64,000 nt of DNA from Cercis canadensis (Eukaryota; Streptophyta; Magnoliopsida; Fabales; Fabaceae): positions 469,854 to 533,853 of the forward strand of contig QAOA01000573.1 of the NCBI GenBank assembly GCA_003255065.1, in the 5' to 3' direction. Each line of letters starts with the position of its first letter. Within the stretch, counting starts at the first letter, position 1. Shown in pieces: positions 47,801 through 59,200 of the stretch. The notes beneath the pieces are model-generated. The model searched no databases. It worked only from the letters and a program-made list of their open reading frames with translations, and was not told the origin of the DNA. The position numbers were made by a program, and so were the translations under genes.

Positions 47801-50800
47801 TTGTTCTGTCCTTAGGTGAAAGGATGTTGTTACTCATTTATTTATTTACTCTTTCTTTTTCTTTCATGTTGTACATTCTGGAAAAACCAACATATGATTT
47901 TATTTGAACCATGTAAAAGGAGTCACTTCAATCTGTTTGTAGGTGGTGGGACTGCATTGCACTGCCAGATGATATTGATTCTTCTGATGAAGCTGCATTC
48001 AGGGTGCAAATAAGAGATCTGGCATTCAAGGTAATATTCCTCAGATGTATTTCCGCATGATAGGAAATCTTACTTTCATCAATCTTTTGTAACCAGTGAT
48101 AACTTCTTCTAGCCATATATATTATTCTTGAGCTTAAGAATTTAGTATGAATTATAGTTGCAATCCTCTTTTTCTCGTTGATTTAGCTGCTTCACATTGT
48201 TAGGGGTAGTGTGCAATTCTATATCGTGTTTTGTAATATGTTGAGGTAGCTTTGAAATTCTAGTTAGTTGATAAAATATTTTCTTTCAGTTTTTCCTTTC
48301 TTTAGAGTTCCCAGCTTGTTCTAACAACATCAAAAGTTCATGTCAGAATTTTTAATAAAACTGTTCAATTCTATTATATTCAATTTTAACTTATATATGA
48401 ATTTTCCTTGTGGTACTGTTACATATACCTACACTTTCCTTTTTTTTACTTTTTGTCTTTTCATTGTTCCGTTGCTTTCATGTCCCATGATTGTAGTGTG
48501 TAAGAAAAAGTTCAAACTTGAGATTTTATTGGTAAAAGGGTTGGCAAAATGAATTAGTTCCAATATAGTGAAAGAGGAAAATGCATGAAATGGAGATAAC
48601 TCTGAAGTAGAATATCTTCAAGGGGAAATCAAGTAACTAATAAATTATATCTCTTAGAAAAATCCATTGGATGACAATGAAATGAGTTGTAATCATGTAT
48701 GTTTTTTGGCATATTTATCAAATTTTAGTGACATCCAAAATATAGGATGGGGGGGGGGGGGGGGGNGGGGGGGACTTATCTATGATCCAGAATGTTAGGG
48801 AACATACAATTTTTTGTTGTTGATATAAATTTCATGTCTTATTTCCTGATATATAAATTTGTGACAAATTGATTTGAATTTTTCAGTCACTCCAACTCCT
48901 TAAGACAGCTATATTTGACAAGGAGTTAGAGCCATGTATCCTTCCAGATGACAAATTGGTCATCTATGTGCTTGTGTGTATGCGTAATAACGTTTTTCAT
49001 CATAATTTTCTCAGCATTTTAACTCAGTCCTTGACTATTACCAGTATTCTCCCTCGAAATTTACGGACATATCATTGGCATGTTTGAGCTGAATAACCTG
49101 TAAGAATCCACTTTATGAGGCTTTGGTTTCTTCTATTATGTACAGCCATCTTATCTATCATCCCTTGTTTGCTTACGTTAAAATGAGGGAAAAAATTAGA
49201 TAATCCTCTAGTTACTCCATTATCACACATCTTACGGTCTGAAAATTGTCACTTTGCCTCCCTGAGGTTTATTTAGTTAGCAAAACATGCCCTGAAGTTT
49301 ATTCCATCTACTTTTTAGTGGAGTTGCATGTGAGTGTGTCTTCTCCCTCTAAAATCTCAAATATTTTAATACTGATAACTATACTTTATCTGATAACACT
49401 TCAACAGTTTGACCCATTATCTGATAACACTCCAATGGTTTTATCCATTATCTGATAAACCCTTTGTGGTTTGGCCCATTTCATTTTCCGTGAAAAAAAT
49501 AGACATACGAGTCTTGTGTAGATAGGTTAAACCACAGGAGGGGAAAAATGATACTTTTTAAACCATAGTGACAGAGTGATAATGAGCCAAATCACATGAA
49601 GGTTGTCTGATGTTTTCCACTATAAAATAATGAAATATTGTGATTTGGCCATTGAAGTGAACTGGACAATAGCATCTTATTGAAATTTGTATCATATATA
49701 TCCGTATATTTATCCCAATCTTGTTTTTTTGTTAGTGATTTGGTTGTAGCTTCTCCTGTGGAGGATTACTTTTTATTCGTCGATGATCTAACACATCCCG
49801 AAAAGGTTGGAATTTACATCATCATGCTTTTCTATTTTATCATAAGTATTTTTTTTTTTGGAAAAAAAAAAAAACTTTTTCCTTATAATAAATGGCAGGA
49901 AGAAGCTGAGAAAATTACAAAACCAATTCTGGACGCTCTTGGTGAAGACTATTCAGTTTGTTGCCAGGGTAATGTTTTTACTCTTCTAATCTACAGGGAA
50001 ATGATTTTGCTGCAGTGTGTCTGTTCATTTCTGCAGAGAAGTCCCTATTTTCTCTTTTTGTAATCTTTCCATTTTTAACTTTTTTATCCTCTCATTGAGC
50101 TACCTTATCACCAGTGGAATGCATGCTCTGTCGTTATTGACTTATTGCAAGATCATCTGAAAGTCAGGTGTTGACTGGTAACATTTCTTTTGATGGGCAA
50201 TTAGAAGTTAGTCTTTTACAGGCTAATTATATCATTTGACGGCTGTCATCGGTTCTTCAACTTTTGACAGCCACACCTTTCTTCCCCAATCCATCTAAGA
50301 AAAGTCATTAAAACTGAATAAAGAGGAAATAATACATCCATCATTGTAGAGAAATCTAATTAATTTCACTTGTGAATGTGATATCCGCTTGATGACGTTT
50401 AGTTGTGATTGCTTTCTTTCTCTATTTATCTGACTCTCCAGAGGGATATGTTTTCATATTACCTTACTGATTATTGGAACCGTGCAACTCTTGTTCGATT
50501 TGTATCATTCTGATCATTACTTTTTCAAAGAATGTTGAGTGATATCTCAACTGATTAGTTCTTAAATTTTATCTTAGGAACTGCATTTTTTCCTTTGCAA
50601 AGCTGCATGAACCATTCCTGTTGTCCTAATGCCAAAGCGTTCAAAAGAGATGAGGTATGTGGACCCAAACTTTCTTGCTTTTACTTTCTAGCAATGTTGG
50701 CTTGGTTTGAGTTGATTGTATACTTCGATTTAATTTATTGCCAGCAAATATATTATTAGATAAATTTGCCTTTCAGTTTTATTATTCATGAACTTTTTTT

Positions 50801-51188
50801 TTTCTTTAATTCGCAAAAGAAAATGAAATTTCCTGCCAATTTATGCAGGATAGAGATGGCCAAGCAACAATAATTGCACTGAGATCCATTTGCAAAGGAG
50901 AAGAGGTATGTTATAGGCATATCTAGTGGGAAAATAATTATTCCAACTTCAGGTTTATGGCACCAATGTGGAAAAAGAAATATGGAACGTTACCAATATA
51001 AATTCCTGAAGTTTTTGAATAGTTAGATATCATATTATTGTCCTTGTTAAACTTCTAACACCGGGAAGCTTTTTCAGATAACCATTTCATATGTTGATGA
51101 GGAGCTTCCATATGAAGAGAGACAGGCATCCCTGGCAGATTATGGTTTCAGATGCAGGTGCCCAAAGTGCATTGAAGAAGAGCCATAA
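38826..51188 (+). CDS. ATXR2: SET-domain protein ATXR2, histone lysine methyltransferase family
   Basis: Fifteen exons: 38826-38909, 39149-39224, 39541-39626, 39721-40076, 46128-46240, 46347-46378, 47047-47198, 47943-48030, 48887-48935, 49045-49099, 49736-49805, 49899-49968, 50578-50654, 50849-50905, 51078-51188; 491 residues, phase fits at every join. The SET domain is split, as in SMYD-type proteins: an early GKG motif (about residue 53), a MYND-like zinc finger (CFVCSFC at 85-91, then CPGGCEEAYYC at 190-200 and SCAEADWESSHSLLC), the NHSCCPNA motif at about 422-429, SYVDEELP at 459-466 and a post-SET CRCPKC at 481-486. Arabidopsis ATXR2 (SDG36) acts in the nucleus on H3K36 with ARF7/ARF19 during callus and lateral-root formation. 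Intron 1 seems to use a GC donor (CAG/GCAATC). Intron 4, which splits the MYND finger, holds a complete LTR retrotransposon. Confidence 0.94.
40431..40779 (+). repeat. 5' LTR of retrotransposon 2
   Basis: 349 bp with TG...CA ends. Its first 130 bases equal the end of the pol gene because the pol frame runs into the 3' LTR. Confidence 0.93.
40807..41895 (+). CDS. gag part of retrotransposon 2, ended by an in-frame TGA
   Basis: Starts MPPKPVDRGD at 40807, only 27 bases after the LTR, and runs 362 residues. It has a glutamine-rich coiled stretch (QSQLEMQQSLTEKIQQSQ region) and the usual retrotransposon gag fold region (GFQGFDPMGWIQRAETYFEV, WFTLLRE, FEGLSVIHQSGTVDEF). The TGA at 41893 comes before the zinc knuckle, that is inside gag, and the same frame continues right after it. 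This is more likely a single nonsense change than a natural gag/pol border. Confidence 0.85.
   Translation: MPPKPVDRGDAMEARIVNVEALGPRLEGVEFTLSEFRVALLEMQRSQLEMQQSLTEKIQQSQENMQQSFMKEINRISGKRIAGDQSSDNHLDGSSSADKPGGEIPRKPLFNSMHDRLNEYRLSVKKVELLGFQGFDPMGWIQRAETYFEVHNTPEDLKVKLSRLCMEGSTIHWFTLLRESDEQLTWDVLKHALLLRYGGTMYDNPFEGLSVIHQSGTVDEFIELFETVSAQVPRLTEPQYLGYFMGGLRPDIRQRVRSFHPSSRWQAMQHARDMEREIEGMVVGNDVASFRAQSSQSQVMGKHFGSYPNRKRGEGQNPWSSGKPSHNWSSQTASQRGATMSQGSNAYAKGPNASTMSSATRR
41896..45693 (+). CDS. Rest of gag plus pol of retrotransposon 2, open over 1265 codons
   Basis: Same frame as gag, after its TGA; no further stop until TAA at 45691. Parts, with positions counted from 41935: zinc knuckle CFRCGEKFHPLHQC (18-31), protease DSGASHNF (about 103), reverse transcriptase with FFDDILVYS (about 453), RNase H (ECDASGIGLG about 597, YEKELMAV, YSDQKSL), integrase zinc part (H about 788, CTVCQ), integrase core (SMDFIIGLPKSKG about 857, LSDRDPIF, ESDGQTE) and a chromodomain-like end (YLIQWKGLAAEDSTWED). 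The last 43 codons lie in the 3' LTR and are rich in lysine and arginine. No start codon directly follows the TGA, so translation of this part in its present state would need readthrough. Confidence 0.9.
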   Translation, partial: EGDRRGSTEKSKGVRHLSYQELMDRKTKGLCFRCGEKFHPLHQCAERSLKLIIMGDDEGVEGEEEILALEVEQGTEEDELECKLMGFMGVTGPELSAFKTMRLDGVLNGIPILVLVDSGASHNFLAPQVVSALNITVDASKRFGVRLGDGHRVYTRGKCSTLPLQFGKNKVVVDAYVLDLGGVDMILGVAWLETLGKVEMDWGHMTMSFKVGKEIVELKGVAIAGLKHKSSTNPELSAGSLLGAMGNPTWMLEGMLWNAEGDSRVEHTAMLGQQQEQELTSLLEVFPEVFREMVGLPPSRDIVHSIVLKEGTEPINVRPYRYPHHQKNEIERQIQEMLQQGIIANSSNPFSSPVILVKKKDASWRMCVDYRALNKATVQDKFPIPIVEELMDELHGAGFFSKLDLKSGYHQIRMRKEDVIKTAFRTHEGHYEFLVMPFGLMNAPATFQAAMNQIFKPYLRRFVLVFFDDILVYSGDWSTHLLHLTTVLQVLKENQFVVNKKKCSFGQQQVEYLGHVLSNKGVSVDPAKVKSVIDWPVPRNVKGVRGFLGLTGYHRKFIQGYGKLAKPLTELTKKEAFKWGPEALEAFKALKQAVTTAPVLSLPDFSQPFALECDASGIGLGAVLMQDGKPLAYFSKALSSNYLSKSIYEKELMAVVLSILHWRHYLMGREFIVYSDQKSLKDLLRQRVVSADQQNWLAKLLGFQFEVVYKPGPDNKAADALSRLPIEGELAVLVSGPVWRQGGELRSEADMDPELQQIISDLKKNADSRPGFSLHKGVLLHKNRMVISAKSTLIPILLEEFHTTATGGHSGYNRTYRRLAGNLYWRGMKKAVMEFVQACTVCQKMKYAATLPSGLLQPLSIPNQVWEEISMDFIIGLPKSKGYDAILVIVDRLSKYAHFVLLRHPYSAKSIAAIFVHEVVRLHGIPLSILSDRDPIFISIFWRELFKLQGTLLKMSTAYHPESDGQTEVVNRCLESYLRCFASEQPSKWSHWLPWAELWYNTSFHISTGSTPFEMVYGRKPPSIVRYLDGETKVEAVAKDLKDRDEALKQLKFNLSKAQEQMKYYADKKRKKMEFSVGEWVYLKLRPHRQSSLSQKIYSKLSPRYYGPFQIIEKFGEVTYKLQLPSTSRVHPVFHISLLKKAVGQFSAAPELPEDMAVEDSTEPEKVWAVRDKKEAGRLSKEYLIQWKGLAAEDSTWEDDIVMKQQFPYFSLEDKAVLPAGGIDRIVGSSDGLVREKVDQLGDPLVRPKVWRVYSRKRKSKGAEM
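45564..45911 (+). repeat. 3' LTR of retrotransposon 2
   Basis: 348 bp, near-identical to the 5' LTR (for example agtgagcaga against agtgagtaga, ccctagctc against ccctaggctc). It contains the final part of the pol frame. Confidence 0.93.
48749..48773. repeat. G homopolymer with one N, in ATXR2 intron 8
   Basis: A run of 24 G with an N at 48766. Its true length is uncertain because such runs are read poorly. Confidence 0.85.
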
Positions 51189-51478
51189 TGTGGCAACATC
51201 AAAGGAAGCAGTCACGAAGAACTAGATTTTTTTGAAAGACTATGAAGGCTTCTTGAGAGAGCTTTTGTGCGGGAATGAAAGGAAAAGAGGAGTGGATCAA
51301 ATTGATCACACCCTTAATATTTTTAGGACTCACTTCGCATGATATCTTTTAACTGTTCTGAAATTTGAGGTCCCTTTCACCATTGCCAACATGCCTCGTA
51401 TCTGTAGAAACTGGGATTGCTAGCAAACCAGTCTGTGTGTGTGTGTGTGTTTTTTTTTTTTATCCTCCCTATCGAAAT

Positions 51479-52318
51479 CCTTCCCTACTGAAAAACCCGT
51501 CTATGTTAGCAGCGAGATACAGGAAATGGGTTCCAATTTCCAAATTTTCGGAAACAGGCAACAGTCCATCATCACAATCACAAGCTTCTACAAAGAATTG
51601 TACGCCATTGCTCATCTCATATTTTTTTTTTTATTATCTTGAAGCAACTGAGGGGTAAAAGCTGGATTAAATATATCACAATGGTTTATCTTAATGCATT
51701 TTAATATAGGTGGGATAATCAACGGCACTTTAATATGTCACAAAAAATTTCTTAAGGATAATATAATGAACGTTAACATTTTTTAATGAAATTATGTACT
51801 CCAGGCACATGTCGATCACCACAATTAATTTGGCACATCATGTAATTGTACTTAAGAATTTATTTTGGAGAGGATAAAATCATCTTTTCCTGGCAANGCC
51901 TTCCCTACTGAAAAACCCGTCTATGTTAGCAGCGAGATACAGGAAATGGGTTCCAATTTCCAAATTTTCGGAAACAGCCAACAGTCCATCATCACAATCA
52001 CAAGCTTCTACAAAGAATTGTACGCCATTGCTCATCTCATATTTTTTTTTTTTTTATTATCTTGAAGCAACTGAGGGGTAAAAGCTGGATTAAATATATC
52101 ACAATGTTTTATCTTAATGCATTTTAATATAGGTGGGATAATCAACGGCACTTTAATATGTCACAAATTTTCTTAAGGATAATATAATGAACGTTAACAT
52201 TTTTTAATGAAATTATGTACTCCAGGCACATGTCGATCACCACAATTAATTTGGCACATCATGTAATTGTACTTAAGAATTTATTTTGGAGAGGATAAAA
52301 TCATCTTTTCCTGGCAAA
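51479..52318. repeat. 420-bp direct tandem duplication just after ATXR2
   Basis: The two copies start ttccctactgaaaaacccg at 51481 and 51901, exactly 420 bases apart, and both run to cttttcctggcaa. They differ at a handful of positions (for example aacaggcaac against aacagccaac, and T-run lengths). The N at 51897 lies right at the join, so a wrong assembly of one copy or of two alleles must be considered. Copy 1 begins about 290 bases after the ATXR2 stop and is probably in or beyond its 3' UTR. Confidence 0.85.
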
Positions 52319-53241
52319 GGACAGTAGAAAATTGGAACAGGCTTAGAATCCAGAGCCATTATAATAATTTCTCTTATCTGTAGCAAAAAGAAAGAAATTA
52401 TCATATCGTTTTCTTCGAATTCTTTTGTTTTATCATGTTACTTCCATCAAATTTAGACCTTCAGTCAAACATATGGGTGTTTCCTTATTTTGTACTAAAA
52501 CTTTCAAAGTTGGTTTGAGAAGAAAAATGAAGTCACAGTTTTTGACAATATGAATAATATAATTAAATAGTAGGTTCATATTATTGAGATGATAATGAGG
52601 ATGTAGTTTAGGCAAACCCAAAAGAAAATTACCTTTCAGTCTTCCACGCATTTTTCTCCCTCAATTACAAGAATAGGATCTAGGGAGAGGGCTTTTATAA
52701 TCTGGGTCGGGTCTGGATGAAATAGAAGTCAAGTCAACAAAACAACCTGGCTGGAGCTTCCCGAAGTTGTTCATACACTTCAGAGAATCATAATATATGC
52801 TAGTCTTGTGGAGTTTTTCGCTTTTCTGTTGGTTTTCTCTGTTTAGCTCTCGAAGCTCTATTTTCTCCAGAACCGTTCTGTCACTCCTCAAGTTTTAAGG
52901 TAAGCTTATCAACTTTTGCTCACTGAACTCTGAAATTTGACCGTAGAAAGATTTGAGAAAATGAAGATGAGATTCTTTCACTAAGAAAAAAAGGGTTTAC
53001 GGTTCATTTATCTCGTATGTTTTTCGCATTTTCTCGGAAACAACGTAGGGAGCATAATGGTGGGAGAAGTTGGGGTGTTCTTCAACGATCTGTTCAACTA
53101 AATTCACAGTTTAGGGCTATTTTTCATGCAGGAATCGCGTCAGTTACTGCTCATTTCAAGATTGATATTGTCTAACATTCACGGAAGGATATCTGGTTTT
53201 CTGTTCTATTATTCTATATTGATTCTATTTATTAATTGAGG
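52319..53241 (+). other. Intergenic DNA and probable 5' UTR of the C3H40-type gene
   Basis: The left part shows no gene. A leader exon probably ends at about 52900 (aagttttaag, then gtaagctt), with a 5'-UTR intron up to an acceptor near 53130 (catgcag) or 53241. Inferred from splice-like signals only. Confidence 0.4.
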
Positions 53242-56200
53242 ATGGTTGAGCGCAAGCAGTTCAAGACGAAGTTATGTGTACCATATCAGAGAGGCCGCTG
53301 TACCCGCCAGATTTGCTCCTTTGCACATGGAAATGCGGAGTTGCGACGATTCTCTAGCTCATACGGTGGTAAATTATTCTGCTCATATTATCATATATTG
53401 TTCCTTTATTGGTCATTCAGTTATTCACGAGACTATGATAGTACTGAGACTGCAGTACTGCTCTTATGTAATTGTATTTGTTTTATGGAAGCAAGTTATT
53501 ATATAATTTAGAGTACCAAGAAGTCTAGGAATTTGGGGAGCAGTCATGAACAAATTGAAGGGTATTAATGTCCTTCATAGAACGCTAATCACAACACTGT
53601 GATCCTGTTACTTGAGTCACAGCACAGTGATCCTGTTACTTGATGTTGAGTGGCCATGCCTATTGCATCATATAATTTTGATAGATAATGGCTGACTGAA
53701 TACATGCCTTTATGAATAGTGCTGTTTGGTTAATTTTTCCAGACAAAAGAAAGAACAAAGGTGGAGGTCAAATTCTTCTATATGACTACAATTTAAACCC
53801 TCCCCCAACTCCCCTGCTGCAAAGAAAAAAGAAGAAGAAGAAGAAAATCAATGAAAAATTGGTCTGTTATTAGCTAATCATGAAAGAATGGAAAAACTTC
53901 AGCCCCATTACATTTGGGTTCCCTCATAAAATGTGTTGTTTTGGTTTCTTGACTTCATCCCACCCTTGAACTTTCTTTTCATATCTTCCTACCTATGCCA
54001 ATGTCAAGCCATATTGTCAAAAGAATGCTCCAAAATTTTTGAAGAGCTTGCCATGTTGGTGGTTGCAGATGTAGGTGCTATTGTAGATGTCCTTGGACTA
54101 TTTGTAATTCTGTATCTTTGGTTGTTTATACTGCGGCTTCCATATATGATTAAACATCTATTGGTTCATGTGATTTGAAGCTTTTAAAATGGAGGGGATT
54201 CTCAATTCTATACATTGATACTGCCAACATTTATAATGACATGCCTAACTTGCATGGGAAAATTGACTGATGAAAGAGAAAAAAGGAATTGCATGAAGAT
54301 AATATACTGAAAGTAAGAGCCAGTGCGACGAAATAAATTATTTAGAGAAGATAATTACCACTTTCATGGTCTTTCCTGTAAATTACTTATATATACATCC
54401 CCAGCTTGTTCTGTTAATTCTTTAAGTTATTGTCTTCATTAAGCTGGATTCAATATTCTTAAAATATTGCTGATTTTGTTACTTGTCTGGTTGACTGGTC
54501 CATATATCAATTGATTCCGCATAAGCAGAGCCGGAGGCTTAGATATGCATAAAAAATAGCATGTGAAATTAATGCCAGATTAATTTATTCAATGCTAGGA
54601 CGTCTGATCACATTACCTTGTTGACTTGTTGCATTGCAAGCGCTATAGGTATTTCTTTTAGATGGGAGTTTCTTCAGATTGGATTCTGCTGGTTGGTTTG
54701 TCTTAAAGCCAATGCTGGTATTGTTCATAATATTGCATTTTCATGGCAATCTTTTTTGTGGTTCATTCTAAGAACCTGTGGAACTACAAGTACTTCCTGA
54801 AGGATTATGGGTAGGCTTTCGTGGAATATGTCTTCTTGCATTATATTTAGATCAGAAGCAAGTTCAGTGAATTGTCCAATCATTTCATGTCTACCGCTCG
54901 AGTGTATGGAGCTTGTGGTATTCCTTTTGGTTCATACTTCTTGGATGACACTATGGTGCATCTCCTTGGACAAGGGCAGAATGGAACTATTAATGGAGAT
55001 ATTGTCAGCAGAAATCTAATCTGATAGTATGTGGATGGATTTTTTTTGTCTTAAGCTTCTTGGAGATCTCTGCAGTTCGGATTGTATTTTATATCTTACT
55101 GCTCAACAAGAAGATGAGGATGTGAACTGTTCTTAATCCATTGCTACCTTGTTTACACTTCAAAGATATAAGCTACAAATGTTGGTTTTTACTATATCTG
55201 TCATAATATGAGGGTGCTAGTTTCTATCGCCTTTTTGCACTCACATGGGAGGCACTATTACTATTCATTATTATGTTTCTCTTGTTGTCCCATTTAATGG
55301 TAAGCTTGGTCTTATTATCAATTAATGGGTTATGTTTGTTATTTTCTGAAATATTTGTTGCTTTTAGTTACATCTGCAGCAATGAAATTTCTTTTCATAC
55401 TGCAGGTAGGCGAGACTATTTAGGTAATGACTTGAGGGATAAACTTGACAGCAGGCATTTATCACCACGAAGGTACTCAACAGCCAAACATGCAAGAGGC
55501 CGCCAGACCATTCATGGTCAGATACAGAATCTTTATATTTGTGCTTGCTCTCACTAATTCCAGTATTATTCCTTAAGTTGCATATGCTGTGCTTTATGTG
55601 AATGGATGTGCAGCTTTACTATCACATAAATAAAGGTTTTATTTCTATGATAGAGGTTTCACATTTTTTACACTCTATAAGACTGATATCTCCAACACCT
55701 TGAACATGTCTAATATAACCTTTTTTCCCAATTGGTTTCTAGATTAGAAGATATTATCAGATAGTTGACCCATTCTTTTTCTTTTTTCCATCATGGATTT
55801 TCTACATGCCATGAAGAATGTTCTGAAGAATTCTGTAACCATTAAAGGCAACATGATTCTTTGCTAAATTTACTGATTAGCTTCTTGCTTTTTCAGTGCA
55901 TCTTCTTTCCCTTTTTTAAATGTTGAAGAGTGCAGATTTGTGAGAGATTGGTAATTTGGTAGAAAATGTGGTTGGTTAAGACTTAAGAATATAGCTAAAC
56001 ATAATACTGGTACTGTATTTTAAGTGCTTGTTCTCTTGTTTTTGCATGCCCTTTTTGTCTCTGTTGGTTAGGCGTGATATAATGTCACTATAAAACTAAT
56101 ATATAGCTAGAATTCATTGTACACTATGCAATTGTTCTTGAGCATATTTGTGTGTTTGCATGTGTATATATATGGTTGTATGTGTCTGTGCAAAGATGAT

Positions 56201-59200
56201 GTATCTTTGTGCTTATACCTACATGCACACACTTTCTTACATTCTGATTTGCCCATTTTGTCTTTTTCCCATGTTCCATGGATTACAAATTGCAGAATAC
56301 AGCCCTCTGAGGTCCTTGGAGGAAAAAAAGTAAGTCCACATGAATCAGCTTATAGATAATCTTTTTATCTCCTTTAGTTTCCTTTGTCATTGCTGTCAAC
56401 TATTTTTGTTGTGGTTTCATGTGAATATATCTAAGTTTTAAACTGTTGAGTACATAACTATATTTAGAAAGGAAGATTTGGTATTTGTTTGAGAGAGGCA
56501 ACCCACAGAAAGGGAAAGAAGGATGGTGGGGATACTTAATCCTTATGAATGTTTGGAGATAAAGAAATCCATGGGAACAGGGTTCTAACACCAAAGGGTG
56601 ATACTGTTTACTTCGTCTGCCATGAATTGTCTACTATATGTGGGTTGGTGAACATGAAGGTATCACTTTCTTCTGTTGTTGACTTATTGTGTAAATCTTG
56701 AGAATATCCTTAAAAGGCATCACATGCTTTGACCATGGCAGCCCTGGTTGTTTGAAAGTTTGCTTTAGAACTAGAACTACAGGATTATTCAGGTTTAACA
56801 TTTGATACTAAGACCTAGGTGTGGGAACTTCTCATATTGAAATTCTATCCTTAGATGCTTAATGACATGGATTTCGCCACCCCCCCTCTGGGGGCAAGCC
56901 CACAAGTTGTTTGTCTACTATTTTTTCTTTACTTCAGTTCCTTATCCACGTATGGGTCTAAATATCTTTTCATGTTTTTGTAGTGACAGAAAACATAGGA
57001 AAAAACAGGGTATTACTGGCCAAAGTGATGTTTCTGAAGGTTTGAAAGTCTCTGATAGAATTGAAGATCACGTTAAAGAAGTAAAGTTGCTTTCCTCTGG
57101 TTCTAGAAACAGTCTTGAGGAGCAGGTTTGGAAATTCTGTTTGCTTTTTTATCATGGTCTTATGCAAAATTATCCCTAGTTTGTTCTGGGAAATTTCCTG
57201 TTTGATTTTGTTCCTGGAACTATGTGCAGTTAAAGAATGTACAGTTGGATATCAACAAGCTTGAGCACCAAAAATTCCAACTAGGGGTTAGTTTTATCTC
57301 TTGTAGTTGCAGCTGCTCAATAATATTTCTTATTTTGCGTGTATGTTAGCATGAGATCTGCAAACATTGGTCATCTGTTGTATGATACCTATTTTATTTG
57401 TATGTTTATGATCTACCAACTTATTTGTGAAGAAAGGTTTTACTGGAGCTTATCACTGACTTGGTTGCGTAACGATGTCTTGTCTCATCTTAGGCAATGA
57501 ACTAGGATTTAGCTCTTATTAAATTATGTGGTGTTTTTACCCTGCAATCATCAGGTCTCCTTGGTGTCTTCCTTACTTCATAGTGGATATAACTATATTT
57601 AATGAATAATGATGTTAATTAATCATTGTAGGATCTCTTTTGAAAAACTTTCCTCCTTTTTGTTTATTGTAAAGTGTACTATAAGGAATTAATTTTAATG
57701 CTTTTTGAAAATCTGGGGTGGCTGTAATTATGTGGATAATTTTTAATGTTATGCTTATTCATTGGGTTTTTCTTGGTGTTTTCTGGAAACTTAGAGTAAG
57801 TTTTGAATATTTTGGTTCACTTTCTTAGCTTGCCTTTTTTTTTTTTATTATATTGTTGGGGGGGGGGGTGGGAATTTATCCATTAATTCATAATTAGAGT
57901 GCATTGTTGCACACATCCTTGGGTGGAAAGGACTAGTTGCAGTGTGAAATTATCTTCAGTATTGATGTTGATTTACGATTACCAAATTTTTAGTTTGATG
58001 CTTAATCATCATTGCTATTGAAGTGTCTGTTTCATATGGTGTCCTGAGAATAATAACAGAATTCACCTTCCAAGTGCAAGTCGCTTCCCAAACAAAAAAG
58101 GGAAAGAAAATCCATTATTTTTCATTGATAATAACTATCCTGTTAGATTTGGATTTAAATTGAAGCCACACTCTTTTAACTTGCAATTTAATTTTCGAAG
58201 GTCTACCTGGATGAGAGTGTTGGAGAAGTGGATAGCCTTAATTCCAGAATTCAGGAACTTGAAGCTCAATTATGCAAAGAGAATGAGGAATGTAAAAGGT
58301 AATGGAATGTTGCAACATGTATATTTTAGTTGCTTGTCACTAAGACGCTCCTTTACTTCAACATTTCATGCTTAATGATGTTCCCCATTCTGAAATTTTT
58401 CGTTTTTCCTTTGGTCATGTTGGAAAATTAAGGATCACTTTGAAGATAAGGAAGTTTATCAAAGTACATAATCATAACTCACGGTTACAAGATGAACTGA
58501 AGAGGCAAGTTATATGGTTTCTCTACTTGTGTGGACTTGAACAATTCATGCATTTTTATTTACCTCATTTTCTTAAATTAATTCTAGTTTTTGGAAGATT
58601 TTTGTAGTCAATTAGTTTGTTGGAATGTGTAGATCGCAGGTCCGACTTCAAAGGTTGGGTGATCAGCTTGCATCAGACATTTCTGGAATTGGCACCAATG
58701 AGGAAGATTTAAGCATTGATATTGTAAGCAATGGTGAAAATACAGGTTTTCCTTCAATCATCAAACATAAAGTGGAGCAGAATGAAGCTTCTCCACACAG
58801 AAAAAGACTGCATGTTGAGCGAGATGCTGTTGATGAGTCAAAACAAGGTAGTACTTTTGAAATTATAATGAAGAATAATTTTGTTTAACTGTTTCTGACT
58901 CCTAGAAATGTTGTGTTCTTTGCTAAACCAAACATGGGGAAACTTCAAACTTTCTTCCCTCTTATGTGTGTGGGAATGGATGTATACAGAAACCCTATAA
59001 TTTGCTGTATCTTCCAGGTCCTGGTAATCTACTCAATTAAGCGAGTATTTTTACACTGCTCTATTTCCATTTTGAAGAAATAATGTAGAATCTTCTGTAA
59101 AATGTTCATTTTTACTAACTTGTATGATCCTAAGACACAAGTGTTTGATTGTGTTGTTATTCAATGACCTACCATTACTGGACAAGTCTCCTACTAATCA

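Noticed and set aside
51865-52065. Open frame in the second copy of the tandem duplication
   Set aside because: Duplicate of a chance frame in copy 1 and includes the N; no domain.
53374-55405. A separate gene within the first intron of the CCCH gene
   Set aside because: Several frames of 60 to 90 codons occur on the plus strand but none has a domain or fits the splice phases.
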